Notes under the pieces: generated by a model
Told to the model about the DNA's origin: nothing
The model's input: the letters and a program-made list of their open reading frames with translations, nothing else
Database searches by the model: none
From: Beroe forskalii
Taxonomy: Eukaryota > Ctenophora > Nuda > Beroida > Beroidae
Reading direction: 5' to 3'
DNA: 64,000 nucleotides
Assembly: GCA_011033025.1 (NCBI GenBank)
Contig: WFMF01000492.1
Coordinates: 60,935-124,934, forward strand
Shown: positions 12,014 to 22,490 of the stretch, in pieces
How positions within the stretch are numbered: the first letter of the stretch is position 1
How the letters are laid out: each line of letters starts with the position of its first letter
Position numbers and translations under genes: made by a program

Positions 12014-12884
12014 TTGCGCGCAAAAACTGAATGTGCATTTTAACAAGGAATCTGCCATTTCTTCATTGTGTATTTTGTGAACGTTTCCAATGTTAAAATC
12101 CATAATTTACGTTCTCAATGGAATTTTAAAGTTTGGTAAAAAGTTTACGACAGAATACTACCAACTCTTATCACTGTTGTAGGAAAACGGGCAAGACTTG
12201 AACATTTTGTTCCATTGTGAAAATTAGCGATAATTCTTTCATATCAAGATATTTGTAGTTTCGATGGTTTGCTGCGAGTATTCGACAGAAGGAGGAATTC
12301 ATATCTACTCAAGTTAGAAGTGGGTTATAAACAGATATGAAGGCGGCCAATATTATAATGAGCTTGGATTAAAATTTGTTGCATATCTGTTGCGAATCTG
12401 AACCTTTGATAGAAAATCATTATTCTTGAGTTCTTCATATATTCTGATATGTGTCCTCGACATAAATTTACAATCGCAAAATCTCCAGCATCATTTCATG
12501 GAGCGCAAGCCATTCCTTCCGGAGAAACGCTGCGTTACCTGGTTGTTAATTTTTAACTCAAGTATAAGAATAGAAAACTGGTGGGATATCAGAATCTGCA
12601 CTTAATGGGAGAGCACTCATTATCTTATTATGCAGAAAGTCAAAAACATGACAGTTGGGGCAGGGGGCAGATGATCTATGTTTCCCGATATGCTTTTTCC
12701 GGCAGCACCATTTCATGGAGCGCAAGCCATTCCTTCCGGAGAATCGCTGCGTAAACTGAGAGTTAATTTTTAACTCAAGTATAAGAATAGAAAACTGGTG
12801 AGATATAAAAATCTACTCAAGGGGAGAGCCCTCATTAGTTTATTATACAGAAAGTCAAAACATGACAGCTGGGACAGCACATGA

Positions 12885-12990
12885 GAAGTCACGTGCCACA
12901 CGGCAGTATCCATCACTTCCTGAGAACCAGAGAGGTGCGCCTTTATAAACCTGCCCCATGGACGAAGAGAATCATTCTATTTGCCTGCAG
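12885..12990 (+). promoter_or_regulatory. Putative TATA promoter of the secreted-repeat gene
   Basis: TATAAA at 12944-12949 within GCGCCTTTATAAACCTG, with CACGTG about 55 bp upstream. Transcription would be expected about 30 bp downstream, giving a non-coding first exon spliced to the acceptor at 13450. The order E-box, TATA, leader, CTTTGCAG acceptor, ATG is the support. No transcript data are available. Confidence 0.4.
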
Positions 12991-13153
12991 CCGTCGTGCC
13001 TTGCATAATAATCAGTCGATCGAATGGTATTGGTTATCGATCAATTTCATTTGATCGACTGACGCGTTTAACACGTAACTGTTTAACCTAGCAAAGAAAT
13101 AACTATAGTATTACCTTATTACCTAGACAAAAGGTACAAAATTTGGGGATTCA

Positions 13154-13450
13154 ATTTTTAAAAATTCCCAAATTTTCATACTCCCAAAATATCGATCCGC
13201 GCCAATATTGCCCCCTGTTATTTTGACTCCTAAGGTATACACGAGTTGGGCCTGTTAAACACATCAGTCGTTCGAATAGAGTTGATCGACCATTTCTATT
13301 TGATCGATCGATGTGTTACAAAGAAATCTGCAATATGAGAATGCTGTACTTTGGATCATATTATTATCAATATAACATTTACAAACAATGTTATCGCTGC
13401 TCATGTTTACCTATCTTTTATCTAGTTTCCATTGATTGAATCCCTTTGCA
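13154..13450. other. Probable 5' intron of the secreted-repeat gene
   Basis: AT-rich sequence ending in TCCCTTTGCAG, a good 3' splice site six bases before the likely start codon. Two CGATCGAT-like motifs occur (13259-13313), as in block C. Confidence 0.35.
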
Positions 13451-13455
13451 GTGAC

Positions 13456-14874
13456 ATGGCTACCATGCGTACCTTCTCCACTCTTCTCCTCCTCACTGTT
13501 GCCTTGATGGCGTCTGGTTTTGCAGAAAATTACCAGAAAATCTCGGTATCGGATGTAACAAACCCTTCTGATGGCCTGCTGAAGGTTGGAACTATTGGAG
13601 ACGGCTTCGATTACCTGGTGCTGATGGTCCTTTCAAGTGGTGACCTCTTCCCGGGAAAAGGCAATGGCAGTGAAGCACACCACACCTATGGTGGTGACGC
13701 AATTACCTATACAGACTTCTACTTCCTCCAGCCAAACAAGGGCTACACATTCGAGCTGTGGGAGGGCAGTTCCCCACCCACGGAAGAAGAAGGAGCTATC
13801 CTGGGGATTGATCTGAGTGGAGATGAGAGATGGGGCGCTGTCTGTCACACTGCCAATGGCGATGTTCCTGGCAAAGCAAGAGAGGATAGAGCCTGCTGTG
13901 ACATTGGAGACACTGAAGTCTGTACTGACGAGTACTCCTATGTCGTGGTTGTACCTGCCTTGATGGCGTCTCGTAATAACTACTTCACAGTACCCAGTTA
14001 TGGACAAATCCCGCCTGATGCTCTGTTCAAGGTTGGAACAGTTAGTGGTGAGCCAGAATACAACTACTTGGTCATGATGCGCTTGTCTAACGGATATCTA
14101 TTTCCAGGAAAAGGTAATGCTGACGTGGCTTATCACACTTATGACGGCGAAGCCATCAGTCACACCAATAATCAGTTCCTAGTTGCCAACGAAGGATATA
14201 CTGTCGCACTGTGGGAGGGCAGTTCCCCACCCACGGAAGAAGAAGGAGCTATCCTGGGGATTGATCTGAGTGGAAATGAGAGATGGGGCGCTGTCTGTCA
14301 CACTGCCAATGGCGATGTTCCTGGCAAAGCAAGAGAGGATAGAGCCTGCTGTGACATTGGTGACACTGAAGTCTGTACTGACGAGTACTCCTATGTTGTG
14401 GTTGTACCTGCCTTGATGGCGACTGGTTTTGAAAAGTACACGAAAATTTCGGTATCGGACCTAAGAAAACCTTCTGAAGGCCTGCTGAAAGTTGGAACTA
14501 TTGGAGACGGCTTCGATTACCTGGTGCTGATGGTCCTCTCAAGTGGTAACCTTTTCCCGGGAAAAGGCAGTGGCAGTGAAGCACGCCACACCTATGGTGG
14601 TGACTCAATTACCTATACAGACTTCTACTTCCTCCAGCCAAACAAGGGCTACACATTCGAGCTGTGGGAGGGCAGTTCCCCACCCACGGAAGAAGAAGGA
14701 GCTATCCTGGGGATTGATCTGAGTGGAGATGAGAGATGGGGCGCTGTCTGTCACACTGCCAATGGCGATGTTCCTGGCAAAGCAAGAGAGGATAGAGCCT
14801 GCTGTGACATTGGTGACACTGAAGTCTGTACTGACGAGTACTCCTATGTCGTGGTTGTACCTGCATCAGCATGA
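13456..14874 (+). CDS. Secreted protein of three tandem 151-152-residue units, family unknown
   Basis: The reading frame is open from 13432, but a splice acceptor (CCCTTTGCAG) ends at 13451-13452, so I place the start at the ATG at 13456 (MATMRTFSTLLLLTVALMAS). The first 23 residues are a classical signal peptide with likely cleavage after SGFA. The mature chain is three units whose joints lie at 13501, 13957, 14410 and 14863. Each carries a LLKVGT...YLVLM...LFPGKG core, a Gly/Tyr stretch, ELWEGSSPPTEEEGAILGID, and a Cys cluster (CHTANGD...CCDIGD...VCTDE) ending VVVVPA. Four cysteines per unit suggest two disulfides each. No membrane segment or other domain follows, so it should be extracellular. 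The joints repeat ALMAS/ALMAT, the end of the signal peptide. The second halves of all units are nearly identical in DNA, while unit 2 has a diverged first half. It may be a lectin-like, matrix or defence protein, but that is only a guess. Confidence 0.8.
   Translation: MATMRTFSTLLLLTVALMASGFAENYQKISVSDVTNPSDGLLKVGTIGDGFDYLVLMVLSSGDLFPGKGNGSEAHHTYGGDAITYTDFYFLQPNKGYTFELWEGSSPPTEEEGAILGIDLSGDERWGAVCHTANGDVPGKAREDRACCDIGDTEVCTDEYSYVVVVPALMASRNNYFTVPSYGQIPPDALFKVGTVSGEPEYNYLVMMRLSNGYLFPGKGNADVAYHTYDGEAISHTNNQFLVANEGYTVALWEGSSPPTEEEGAILGIDLSGNERWGAVCHTANGDVPGKAREDRACCDIGDTEVCTDEYSYVVVVPALMATGFEKYTKISVSDLRKPSEGLLKVGTIGDGFDYLVLMVLSSGNLFPGKGSGSEARHTYGGDSITYTDFYFLQPNKGYTFELWEGSSPPTEEEGAILGIDLSGDERWGAVCHTANGDVPGKAREDRACCDIGDTEVCTDEYSYVVVVPASA
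13501..14862 (+). repeat. Intragenic tandem repeat, 456/453/453 bp
   Basis: Units start at 13501, 13957 and 14410, each with GCCTTGATGGC. Units 1 and 3 match along their whole length. Unit 2 matches them closely only from CTGTGGGAGGGCAG onwards (about 14209-14410), where I count three differences in about 200 bp. Confidence 0.9.
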
Positions 14875-16300
14875 AGTGACTAAAGGATTGGTGGCTCAGA
14901 TGGAATTTAATAAGCATTGAGACTAATTAAGGGAAAAACATTTAGCTGAATAGGTTTACTCGGTCAATGACTAGCCTCCAAAATGCATCCTGAATGACCT
15001 GAGAGTACTGTTACACTTGGGGCGATATCTGGGCGGCCTCCAAATGCATTGAGGACGCAAATAGGGACAAATGTTTATCTGATAAACATTTGATTCTAAG
15101 ATACAGTGCATTAAGGGGGCGTTCAGGGTGCATCATTGACTAGTCATTGACGGTTGTTCAATGTTCATTAGTTGTTGTGATCAGTATTATTATGATCGGT
15201 ATTAGTTTTGCAACATGCTGTTTTATTGTAAACTAACTTTTTAAGTATTAGTTCAGTTCACAAATTTTCCATATTTTTTTCCATAATCCATAATTATAAT
15301 TTATAATTGCAATGTTCTACGATGGACAATACTCGGGTGTGATTAGGAAGTAATTAAGAATTGTGCTTATGTTTAGTGAATAATGTTAACCAGTAATTAT
15401 GAAACTAAGTCTATATCTAAAAATACAATCAATTCTTTTCATCCAAAATCAAAATTTAACATCGTATATTCAGCAAAAAGTGGGTGGCTAGGTGTTTTCC
15501 AAGCAATTTGAAAATATCATGGCCAATTAAAGTTATTAAAGTAAATGTCGTAACTAAATTAGTCTTCTCATCCGAGAGAAAAGTTTGTCAGTTCAGCCCC
15601 ATCGGCCATCAGTATGGGGAATTTATATATTCATACAATATGGAGAATCCAAAGTCAGTACGGGGGAGCCCAATCACCAATGAGCATTTGGGAGTTCAAA
15701 TCAATGCGGGGAGTTCAATTTAATAGGGCCAGTCTATGTTGGTTGGGGGTGCCAGAATTTGGAGGAAGCCCAAAATATCGGGAAGCCCTATCAATAGGGG
15801 AGCCCAAGTAAGCATTTGAGAGCCCAAATTAATACTGGGGAGCCCGAGATAGTATATATTTTCTTGCTCTCAATCGCGTTTTTGTTTTACAAAAAGGCAT
15901 TGCGCCATAGCACATTATATTCTACCTGAAAAAGACGCAAAACAAATCCCAATCAATCGCACGAAAATTCGGAATTAAACAACGCTAAAAATGTCTATTC
16001 TTTTTAATAACATCTCAGTATTGATCAGATTGCGGTTAAGCAACACTACGCATGCCTCTAAATTATCGTAGACGTTCAAAAAATTTAAATAGGTAATTTG
16101 ATGGCATTTCTTAATTTTCCAGCTTGTAGATTACTAGATTATGGGAGGAATTGTAAATATTGGAATATAACACAGTACTACAGCACTTTAAAACCAATAA
16201 TGCCGCGTTCTAAGACTTATTGCTAATATGTTGCTCACCTACCACAAAATCAATTCAAACACGACCAGTAAAAGGCCCTGACACCGGTAAATAATAGCGC
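14875..16300. other. 3' flank and spacer
   Basis: No canonical AATAAA lies close behind the stop; AATAAG near 14908 is a possible weak signal. At 15590-15850 there is a degenerate repeat built on GGGGAGCCCAA/GGGAGTTCAA with spacing of roughly 25-30 bp. Nothing else is recognised. Confidence 0.4.
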
Positions 16301-16321
16301 ACAAACTTCTAAGTTCTTACT

Positions 16322-17128
16322 ATAAAATATGCCACACGGTTTTCACAACGAGAAGCTCATCAGAAGTTGCTGAGACGGCTTCTGGGAAGAATTGTGGAAA
16401 GAATTGTGGATAGAATTCTGGACCGGTTCGGAAAAGAATTCATCACAGAAATACACAACAAAGCGTTATCGAGGACAGAATTTCATGATGCCATTGGAGT
16501 TAAGGGCGTGCAACAGCAGATGACCTATACAGAAACACAGCTGCGGCATTCCATTCTCTAAATGACACAGGGGGCTGTAATTTCCAAGACTCGTTATCAG
16601 AGACTATAACATGTAATGGGAGTGTGAAATCAATGTGGAACTAAGTCATTGACAAAGAAACCACATACACATTTGATAACAAGTACTCGAAATAGTATTC
16701 AACCCAGAAATGAAGGGGGACCGGGAGTCTAAATTCCTCAAAGAGAATCAGACAATGACACAGACAATACTGCAGACAGCCCGACATACGCCCAGACAAA
16801 AGGCTAGCCGGAAATGAAGTGGAAACAGTGCCATTCGGCGTAACGGCCCTCATATCAAATGACATGAGTCAGGAGGAGATGCAACAGAGGGACAAGTTAC
16901 ATGGGATAGCGTATGACATTGACAAGGAGGCGTCTGAAACGTCACCAATTCGCTATTCTAATGACTGACCGTAACGTCACTTTAACCACCTCCGTAAGGA
17001 GAACACAGATTGTGCCTGACTATAAAAAGCTACGCATGTTGTTACAGGTGGCCGGAATACACCATACAGAGCATGGGTGGGTTTGTTTCAAAGCCGGAAA
17101 CAGAGCCGTAGTGACAGGGGAACTCTGA
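16322..17128 (+). pseudogene. Possible decayed coding stretch, unknown
   Basis: A TATAAAA at 16322 is followed by an open frame to 16561 containing LLGRIVERIVDRILDRFGKE. An overlapping frame with stops reads NDTGGCNFQDSLSETITCNG, and a third ends in ISNDMSQEEMQQRDKLHGIA before a stop at about 16966. The stop overlaps an ATG that opens MTDRNVTLTTSVRRTQIVPD and runs to 17128. Composition is less AT-rich than the surroundings and the residue use looks protein-like, but several in-frame stops interrupt it. I do not recognise a family. A worn gene or retroelement relic fits; chance is not excluded. Confidence 0.25.
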
Positions 17129-18193
17129 AACTGAGTGTGGTGGGTTATAATGTGTGATGGGTTATAATGTGTGATGGGTAATGTTTGATATAGAGCTCAT
17201 ATAGGACATGAAATAAGGACCATATTAGACGATAATCGGAGTATAACCATTAAGCGGTACAAATACAAGTACAGAGGAGTTTAACAAAAGGAGTTTCTAG
17301 TTCGGCGTTGTTCTTCAATCAAGAGAAAAAAGTTGCGATTAGCGTATTTCATGACTGGCTTTCTTGACTTTTTGTAAGAAATCTTGAAGGAAAAGCGAAC
17401 GACTGTCATCAACGATCAAACATTCAAACACTAACTCTTCTACAGGCGTTATCAACGAAGCAAAATGAAATGAAAAGAATCCGGATATTGGGGTGGTGAT
17501 CGAACACAATGTGACATTTTTAATAATAATTACATATGGTGACCAAATATTCTGGTAAGGAATTACAGTTAGGTGACCGAACACAGAACACACAAATGGA
17601 TTACGTAGCGTGGCTAGTGAGCTGCAATGTGCAGCATTTAGTTGGGAGGGTGCTGGGGAGCATTACACCAAAAATAGGCGGTAAATTTCAACAATTTGGT
17701 AGCGCACACAATATTTATGACGTCATTGCGAACGCCTAATTTTTCTAAGCGTACATTAATATTTTAAGTTCCTACTTAACACGCTAAATGCAGCACATTA
17801 CGACATGATGAAACATGATGTAGACTCTCTGTACACTGTAAAGTCACACTCTCTGTGACTGTACACTGTACAGTGTACAGTCACACTCTCTGTACACTGT
17901 GTACAATGTGTAGTGTACACGTCATCTCTGAGTGACGGCATCGTCAATTAATGTACACATCACTAGTGGAGTTAATTTGGGTGACATTGATAATATGTGG
18001 TGTAAGTTCAGATAATTTGATCATTGGTGATTTGTTTTAATCAGATGATTGATCACAAAATCCAAGATACGAGTAGCCAACCTAATAAATGATTCAGTAA
18101 CTCAACCTAATAACCTATAGTTAGTGACTCATCCATTAATTACTTAATAACAAGGAAATTTCAACCACTTAAATCGATTAAAATAATCCAAAC
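17129..18193. other. Spacer with short palindromic repeats
   Basis: GTGGGTTATAATGTGTGATG occurs in tandem near 17140-17175. On the minus strand 17339-17450 has an open, protein-like stretch (VEELVFECLIVDDSRSLFLQ... to a TAA) that is not phase-compatible with the 18194 exon, so I do not call it. At 17820-17935 TGTACACTG motifs pile up around a palindrome. Confidence 0.35.
17854..17885. repeat. 32-bp perfect palindrome
   Basis: The half-site is TGTGACTGTACACTGT, perfectly mirrored about 17869/17870. Partial copies of CTCTGTACACTG flank it on both sides. Confidence 0.9.
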
Positions 18194-18241
18194 CTGGTGG
18201 ACAAGTTGAAGTTCTTTCTGTGTCCTGATGTCATCCAAACT
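18194..18241 (-). CDS. Minus-strand gene, exon j (helical)
   Basis: This 48-nt block lies between an acceptor (CCATTTCAG) and a donor (GTTTGG, weak). Phase 0-0 gives SLDDIRTQKELQLVHQ, an amphipathic, charged helix likely to begin a coiled coil. Its start phase matches the end of exon i at 19035. The next exon is uncertain; 6417-6491 would fit. It acts as part of the C-terminal helical region of the unrecognised scaffold-like protein described at 20048-20823. Confidence 0.5.
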
Positions 18242-19034
18242 CTGAAATGGATTAAGTTACATCTCTCGACAGACTTCAACTACAGTACATATGTACCGTA
18301 GCAGAATAGTAAAGCACTTTTGATGTCTGTTGCTAATAAAGTAATAATCATGAAGCAGTCTTGTTGCTTGGACACACCTCTGTATTACCGCAGCTCGATA
18401 GAAACAATAGAGTTGATATAATATCGGGTGACGGTCATGGATTAGACTTAAGACACGAGGGGTACTAAGTAATTTTTGCCCAATTTTAGAAATTTTGAAA
18501 TACCACCCACCACCCCTTTCAGATAGTCCAAAGTGTTGAGAGATATGTGTCATTATTTGAAGGGACCCACCCCTAAAGAGCATAAAACGCTGCAAATTGT
18601 CCCATGTACTAACTGAAATTTGTCATGTTTTGTAGGGACCCACCCAAAAATTAGCATATTACTGCAATTTTTTCCCATTTACCGTGATACTATTTGTAGG
18701 GAGTAGGGACCCTCAAAATTGTGACGTCATCTGGCGAAAAAAGCGCCCAAATATGGAAAAATATGTCATTTGGACCAAATTATGATTTTCCCATATGATT
18801 TTCCCTCTGCTGGCTGAGCCTTAGGCTCAGCCAGCAGAGGTTGTTCCTGACAACACTTCAATTACCGGGCCAAAAGTAAGTAAAAAAGATTTTCCCATAA
18901 TGTGACACTTAGTGACAACACTCAGTGGGCTGAGTGATTTCGCCCAAACACCACCCACCCCTACGGTCCCACTCCGGCCTCGTGCCTTGCACTTAATCCC
19001 CTCCAACCCCCCGATAATATCAACTCGAACTCAC
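18242..19034. other. Intron with a possible worn element and a hairpin
   Basis: GGGACCCACCC...CAAATT motifs recur between 18500 and 18720. Weak inverted similarity between about 18435-18460 and 18975-19000 (ATTAGACTTAAGACACGAGG against its complement) hints at a degraded element. A perfect 17-bp-arm hairpin lies at 18804-18840. Confidence 0.3.
18804..18840. repeat. 17-bp-arm hairpin, loop TTA
   Basis: CCTCTGCTGGCTGAGCC, a three-base loop, then the exact complement. Confidence 0.9.
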
Positions 19035-19122
19035 CGCGTTGCTGAGGTTCACTCCAGATCTATGTGAGGTGGTGTCCCAGAGAAGGCTATTGAAGCTGTT
19101 CCGCTCGCTCATGTTGTCAAAC
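19035..19122 (-). CDS. Minus-strand gene, exon i
   Basis: 88 nt between TTTTGACAG and a GTGAGT donor. The first base completes an Arg codon begun in exon h, then 29 residues follow: FDNMSERNSFNSLLWDTTSH and RSGVNLSNA, ending in phase 0. It is Ser/Asn-rich and polar. Only this frame joins without a stop to its neighbours. No family is recognised. Confidence 0.55.
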
Positions 19123-19408
19123 CTGTCAAAACCCGTCAAAACATGACCCGTAAGCATGTGAAGTGTCAACGTGTCATGGGAATAAGGTGTGCAGGTCTGT
19201 TTTTGCTTTTCAAATTCGTGAATTGAGCCTCTAAAAACAATATTTTATAGGGTGATTGGCGAAGGCATCTCTATTAAATATTGACAACACCACATTGCGT
19301 GCAGCATCTACGAGGGTCGGGGACAATTGGGAGGCTACCAATTTATTTCAACGACTGCAAATAAAAATAAGAAGGATTAAATGAAGATTTCAAGCCCTTA
19401 GGCCTTAC

Positions 19409-19454
19409 CTTGAACTGTTGTTGTCTGTACTTGATAGACAGTCAGCAGATCGAA
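19409..19454 (-). CDS. Minus-strand gene, exon h (46 nt)
   Basis: The donor CAAG/GTAAGG is strong. The acceptor is taken at AACAGAG because that choice alone keeps the frame open into exon i. It reads RSADCLSSTDNNSS with split codons at both ends. The RSAD...SS pattern resembles RSADSLASSE in exon e, suggesting related Ser-rich phosphosite-like motifs. Confidence 0.45.
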
Positions 19455-20047
19455 CTCTGTTTACACAGCTTTCACCTACGAGACACAGCGTTAACAATTT
19501 GATATTTTCCAAAATACGTCGTATCGTTCTAAAGATCCGATTAAGTTGAAAATATAATTTTAAGAAATAATTATTATCGTCCCTTTGAAATAAAGTATTC
19601 AAATAAAAAACCGCAACACTAGCCTGGAAATAACTGCGTGACACGATAATACCATGTGCGACATATTATGGGCATAATAATAAGAATTTCAGAAGAATGT
19701 CGCATAGTATTTAACAAGCAAGTATGACAAATATCCCATGGAGCAATTTGATATGAAACAAACTGCTACAAGCGCAGGCTTTATCATTAACATTATCGCT
19801 AAAAGAGCGTCGCTGTACGACACATGAGAAATGTCATGCAAACGATAAGTATCACGGTCATGAAGTCGCTTCAGGACCGCTACTATGAGGACACCATGTC
19901 TTTTTAGCACGTAAATAAAGAGTGGAAGGGTGCTTTTGTGATTTGTCACTGATTTCGGAGAAACACAAGTTCTTAATGTAGATATCGAAACAAAATTTCA
20001 ATGAAAAGCTAAACTAGTAAAATTAAGAAATGGAAAAATAGACTTAC
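19455..20047. other. Intron, nothing recognised
   Basis: AT-rich with short ORFs on the minus strand only. No repeats or conserved motifs seen. Confidence 0.5.
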
Positions 20048-20823
20048 TATTCGCATGGGTGACGACCTCAGGGGAATCAAGGTGATCGTAGATTACATCC
20101 CGGATGACGGTTTCATTTCCCAGCGAGGCCGGACGTTGGTGAGACATCGTCCGAGACCCCTGCTGCTGATGCAGATACACCGGAACAGGCTGATTTGATG
20201 ACGTCACTTGATGGTTTTGTGATGTCATCTGCTGGCTCTGTGATGCAATCTGCTGATTTTGTGACGATATATTCTGCTGATGAAACGGCACATTTGTTTG
20301 CTGCTGATTTTGCAGCGGCACGTTTGTTTGATCGGGAATCAGATGAGCATCTGCTTGATGTCTCACTGGATGACCCTGATTCGGTACGTGTGAGTTTTGC
20401 TGTTTCTGTTGCAGTACTCCAGCAGGATTCTGTGGCTGTGTTGGGAAATGGGGCTGGGTCGGGGAACACAGATTCCTGCGGTTCTGTGGTTTGGGCGGGA
20501 TTGGAGGCTGGTTCACGGACTTTGCCCTGCCCCGGGTGGTGACAGGAATACCGGAGCTCTGGTTGAGCGGAATGCCAGTCGGTTTCCGGGGCAGAATATC
20601 ACCGTTGTGATGAGCAGTTAACTGAGGCTGGGAAGTGGAGAGGGGGTGGTGGGAGGTGGTTATAGTGGCCACAGGTTGAGTGGAGGCAGTCGTCATTCCC
20701 TGTGACTGAGGCGCAGGCGAGGGGTGGAGGGGAGAGATGGGGCCGTTCAGGAGGGGTTTGCAGTGTCTGATCGAGTGGTTCCCACTCACTTTCACCATCA
20801 TGTTGTCCATCATGTGACCAGTC
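20048..20823 (-). CDS. Minus-strand gene, exon g: large disordered Pro/Gln/Asn-rich exon
   Basis: The largest exon of the chain: 776 nt, acceptor GCTGCTCTCCCCAG, consensus donor GTAAGT. Its 258 whole codons start TGHMMDNMMVKVSG and are low in hydrophobics, rich in P, Q, N, S and H. QPPIPPKPQNRR contains a class II SH3-ligand pattern (PxxPxK). Further on, SSQNQQIASQSQQMTSQNHQ is a short internal repeat. The end, VIRDVIYDHLDSPEVV, has a tyrosine in acidic context that could be a phosphosite. This looks like the flexible linker of a cytoplasmic adaptor or scaffold. Split codons match exons f (AG+G) and h (A+TT). The plus-strand ORFs here are antisense shadows. Product identity unknown. Confidence 0.72.
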
Positions 20824-21145
20824 CTGGGGAGAGCAGCGAGTTTGGTTTTTGGAGTATCACAATTATAATGAATCGTTGAGATTGGAAGTTCCAACAATGG
20901 AACCGCTATATTTGCTGATAAAGGTTAACACACAAGTAGAGAAGTAGAAAAGAATAAAAACCTTTTTAAGCTGAGGCTGCTATCATTATTCATTCTAGCA
21001 GCATTTCCGTTATTCACGGCAACGTTTTCACTGAAAATGGTTAATTTCAAAAGAAGTCTTTTTAAGGAATGGAGAAATGGAAAGAAATGGAGAAATCGAA
21101 AGAAAATCCGGATAAGAAAAAATAAAGGAGGGCACTTTGCTAGAC
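20824..21145. other. Intron, nothing recognised
   Basis: A short purine-rich stretch (GAATGGAGAAATGGAAAGAA repeated twice) near 21066-21100 is the only structure. Confidence 0.5.
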
Positions 21146-21327
21146 CTGTTCTGTGCCTCTCTGATTTTCCTCTGTCCTATCTGAATGATCCCCTCGTCGT
21201 TCACATCCTGATCCTCGTGGATAACCGGTGTGTCTGGAGACAGCTCAAAGGAGCTGGGACGAGGGGGCCGAGTGGGAGGGGATATGATCTGAGGGGCAGG
21301 AGAGGGCGTTATCATGGGAAACATCGA
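21146..21327 (-). CDS. Minus-strand gene, exon f: proline-rich
   Basis: 182 nt, acceptor GTACCTTACAG, donor GTCTAG (weak). Sixty residues start SMFPMITPSPAPQIISPPTR and continue PPRPSSFELSPDTPVIHEDQ, then an acidic stretch and IGQRKIREAQN. SPPTRPPRP is an SH3-ligand-like motif, and several SP/TP sites could be proline-directed kinase targets. It starts in phase 0 after exon e and ends with AG, completing Arg with the first base of exon g. The weak donor makes its end the least certain point. Confidence 0.62.
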
Positions 21328-21449
21328 CTGTAAGGTACTGCAGTCCGAACCACAATTACTGTGAAACATCAGTATGCTATCGATGAAATATACCGGAGCC
21401 AATGGCACTTATCAGTGTTTACAAATCAAATGAAAATCAGTAAACAGAC

Positions 21450-21547
21450 CTCCTGACTGGATCTTCTAGAAGTTTCACTGCTCGCCAAGCTGTCTGCAGA
21501 CCGGTAGAGCGAGGGCATGGACTTAGCATAGCACGGCCCTAGCGTAG
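21450..21547 (-). CDS. Minus-strand gene, exon e: Ser/Arg-rich
   Basis: 98 nt between TACATTTCAG and GTCTGT. After two bases completing Ala with exon d it reads TLGPCYAKSMPSLYRSADSL and ASSETSRRSSQE, ending in phase 0. Basic residues before serines (RRSS) suggest basophilic-kinase sites. The other two frames hit stops within a few codons. Confidence 0.58.
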
Positions 21548-22490
21548 CTGAAATGTACAAATATATGAGCCGTGATTCGAGTGAATTACTTCACTAATGC
21601 GCCCACACAATAGGTCCACGCAGTAGTTGACGTAATTATCAGGATTTAGGATGGAGAATTATTGATGACCACATTATTTTCGTTCTGGTCTAATGAATTA
21701 ATTCTCCGAAATCAGATGGCTGTGTATCCTAATTCTAGAACCTGGACCACACCCTTTCTTGATTCTTCTATTAATTGATATGACCTCATGCAATTTCATG
21801 ACCACGGTCTGGTTGTAGAGCGTAGGGGCTATTATAGTAGGGGCAAGGAGTAAGGGAGTGTACTTATTTCACGTGCACTTTAATCAATTAGCGTATCTCC
21901 TGGCAGTCTTTTGAACGAAACCACCACCGAATTCCAGCGGCAGCATACTAATGCATGTACTAAAGGACGAATGTATCATACATTCTAGTGTACTATGGAT
22001 ACTTGCATGAATTCCGAAGTCAATGGACATTCTTGTCATGATTCATTGTCGAACTGCGTGCTTGTCAGGAACTGACAACTGAATTTTACAACGAATTATG
22101 CAAAATATTCTAAGCATGCAAAGTTCTTTTATTTGACCGTGCTGTAGCAGAGATTTCCGATTCACTGTCAAGAATGTTTGAATTGAAATATTTGTAACAA
22201 AATAAGATAACCAAGGTTTAGAACAAAAGCCTCGCAAAGTCAGAGTATTAACAACTAATTTTCCCACAGTTTGTTACTATTTGCATGAGGTCAAGTAGTG
22301 TTGACGCAAAGGTATTTTTCGCAGGAGAAGATTTTTGTGCAGCGACACTAATTTGCGCTCTAATTTGGCTAACACCCAGATTCCGTCACGAACGAATTGA
22401 AAGCAAATATGAAACGCGCGCGAGAAAACAGAACACGCGCGCACCGACACCTGAAAATAAGTCAATCGCGCGTGCGCTACAGCACGTTGC
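21548..22490. other. Intron, single-copy part
   Basis: No repeat or ORF of note until the CpG-rich patch at 22410. Confidence 0.45.

Larger units (their letters stand above)
11811..13153. repeat. Duplicated block C, copy 2
   Basis: Direct duplicate of 2981-4491 with one fewer 190-bp unit and an extra 18-bp half arm before the palindrome at 11959-12013. The block ends 300 bp upstream of the secreted-repeat coding exon and appears to supply its promoter and 5' leader. Confidence 0.85.

Noticed and set aside
13633..14007. 124-codon minus-strand ORF inside the secreted-repeat gene
   Set aside because: Antisense shadow of a well-supported signal-peptide ORF; it breaks at the unit joint.
17339..17450. 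Minus-strand stretch ending VEELVFECLIVDDSRSLFLQ...
   Set aside because: Protein-like, but its only acceptor (CCTGTAG) needs a phase that the preceding exon does not provide, and no linking exon was found.
20195..20621. Plus-strand ORFs of 74-115 codons
   Set aside because: They are antisense to the Gln/Asn/Pro-rich exon; biased codons on one strand leave the other open.
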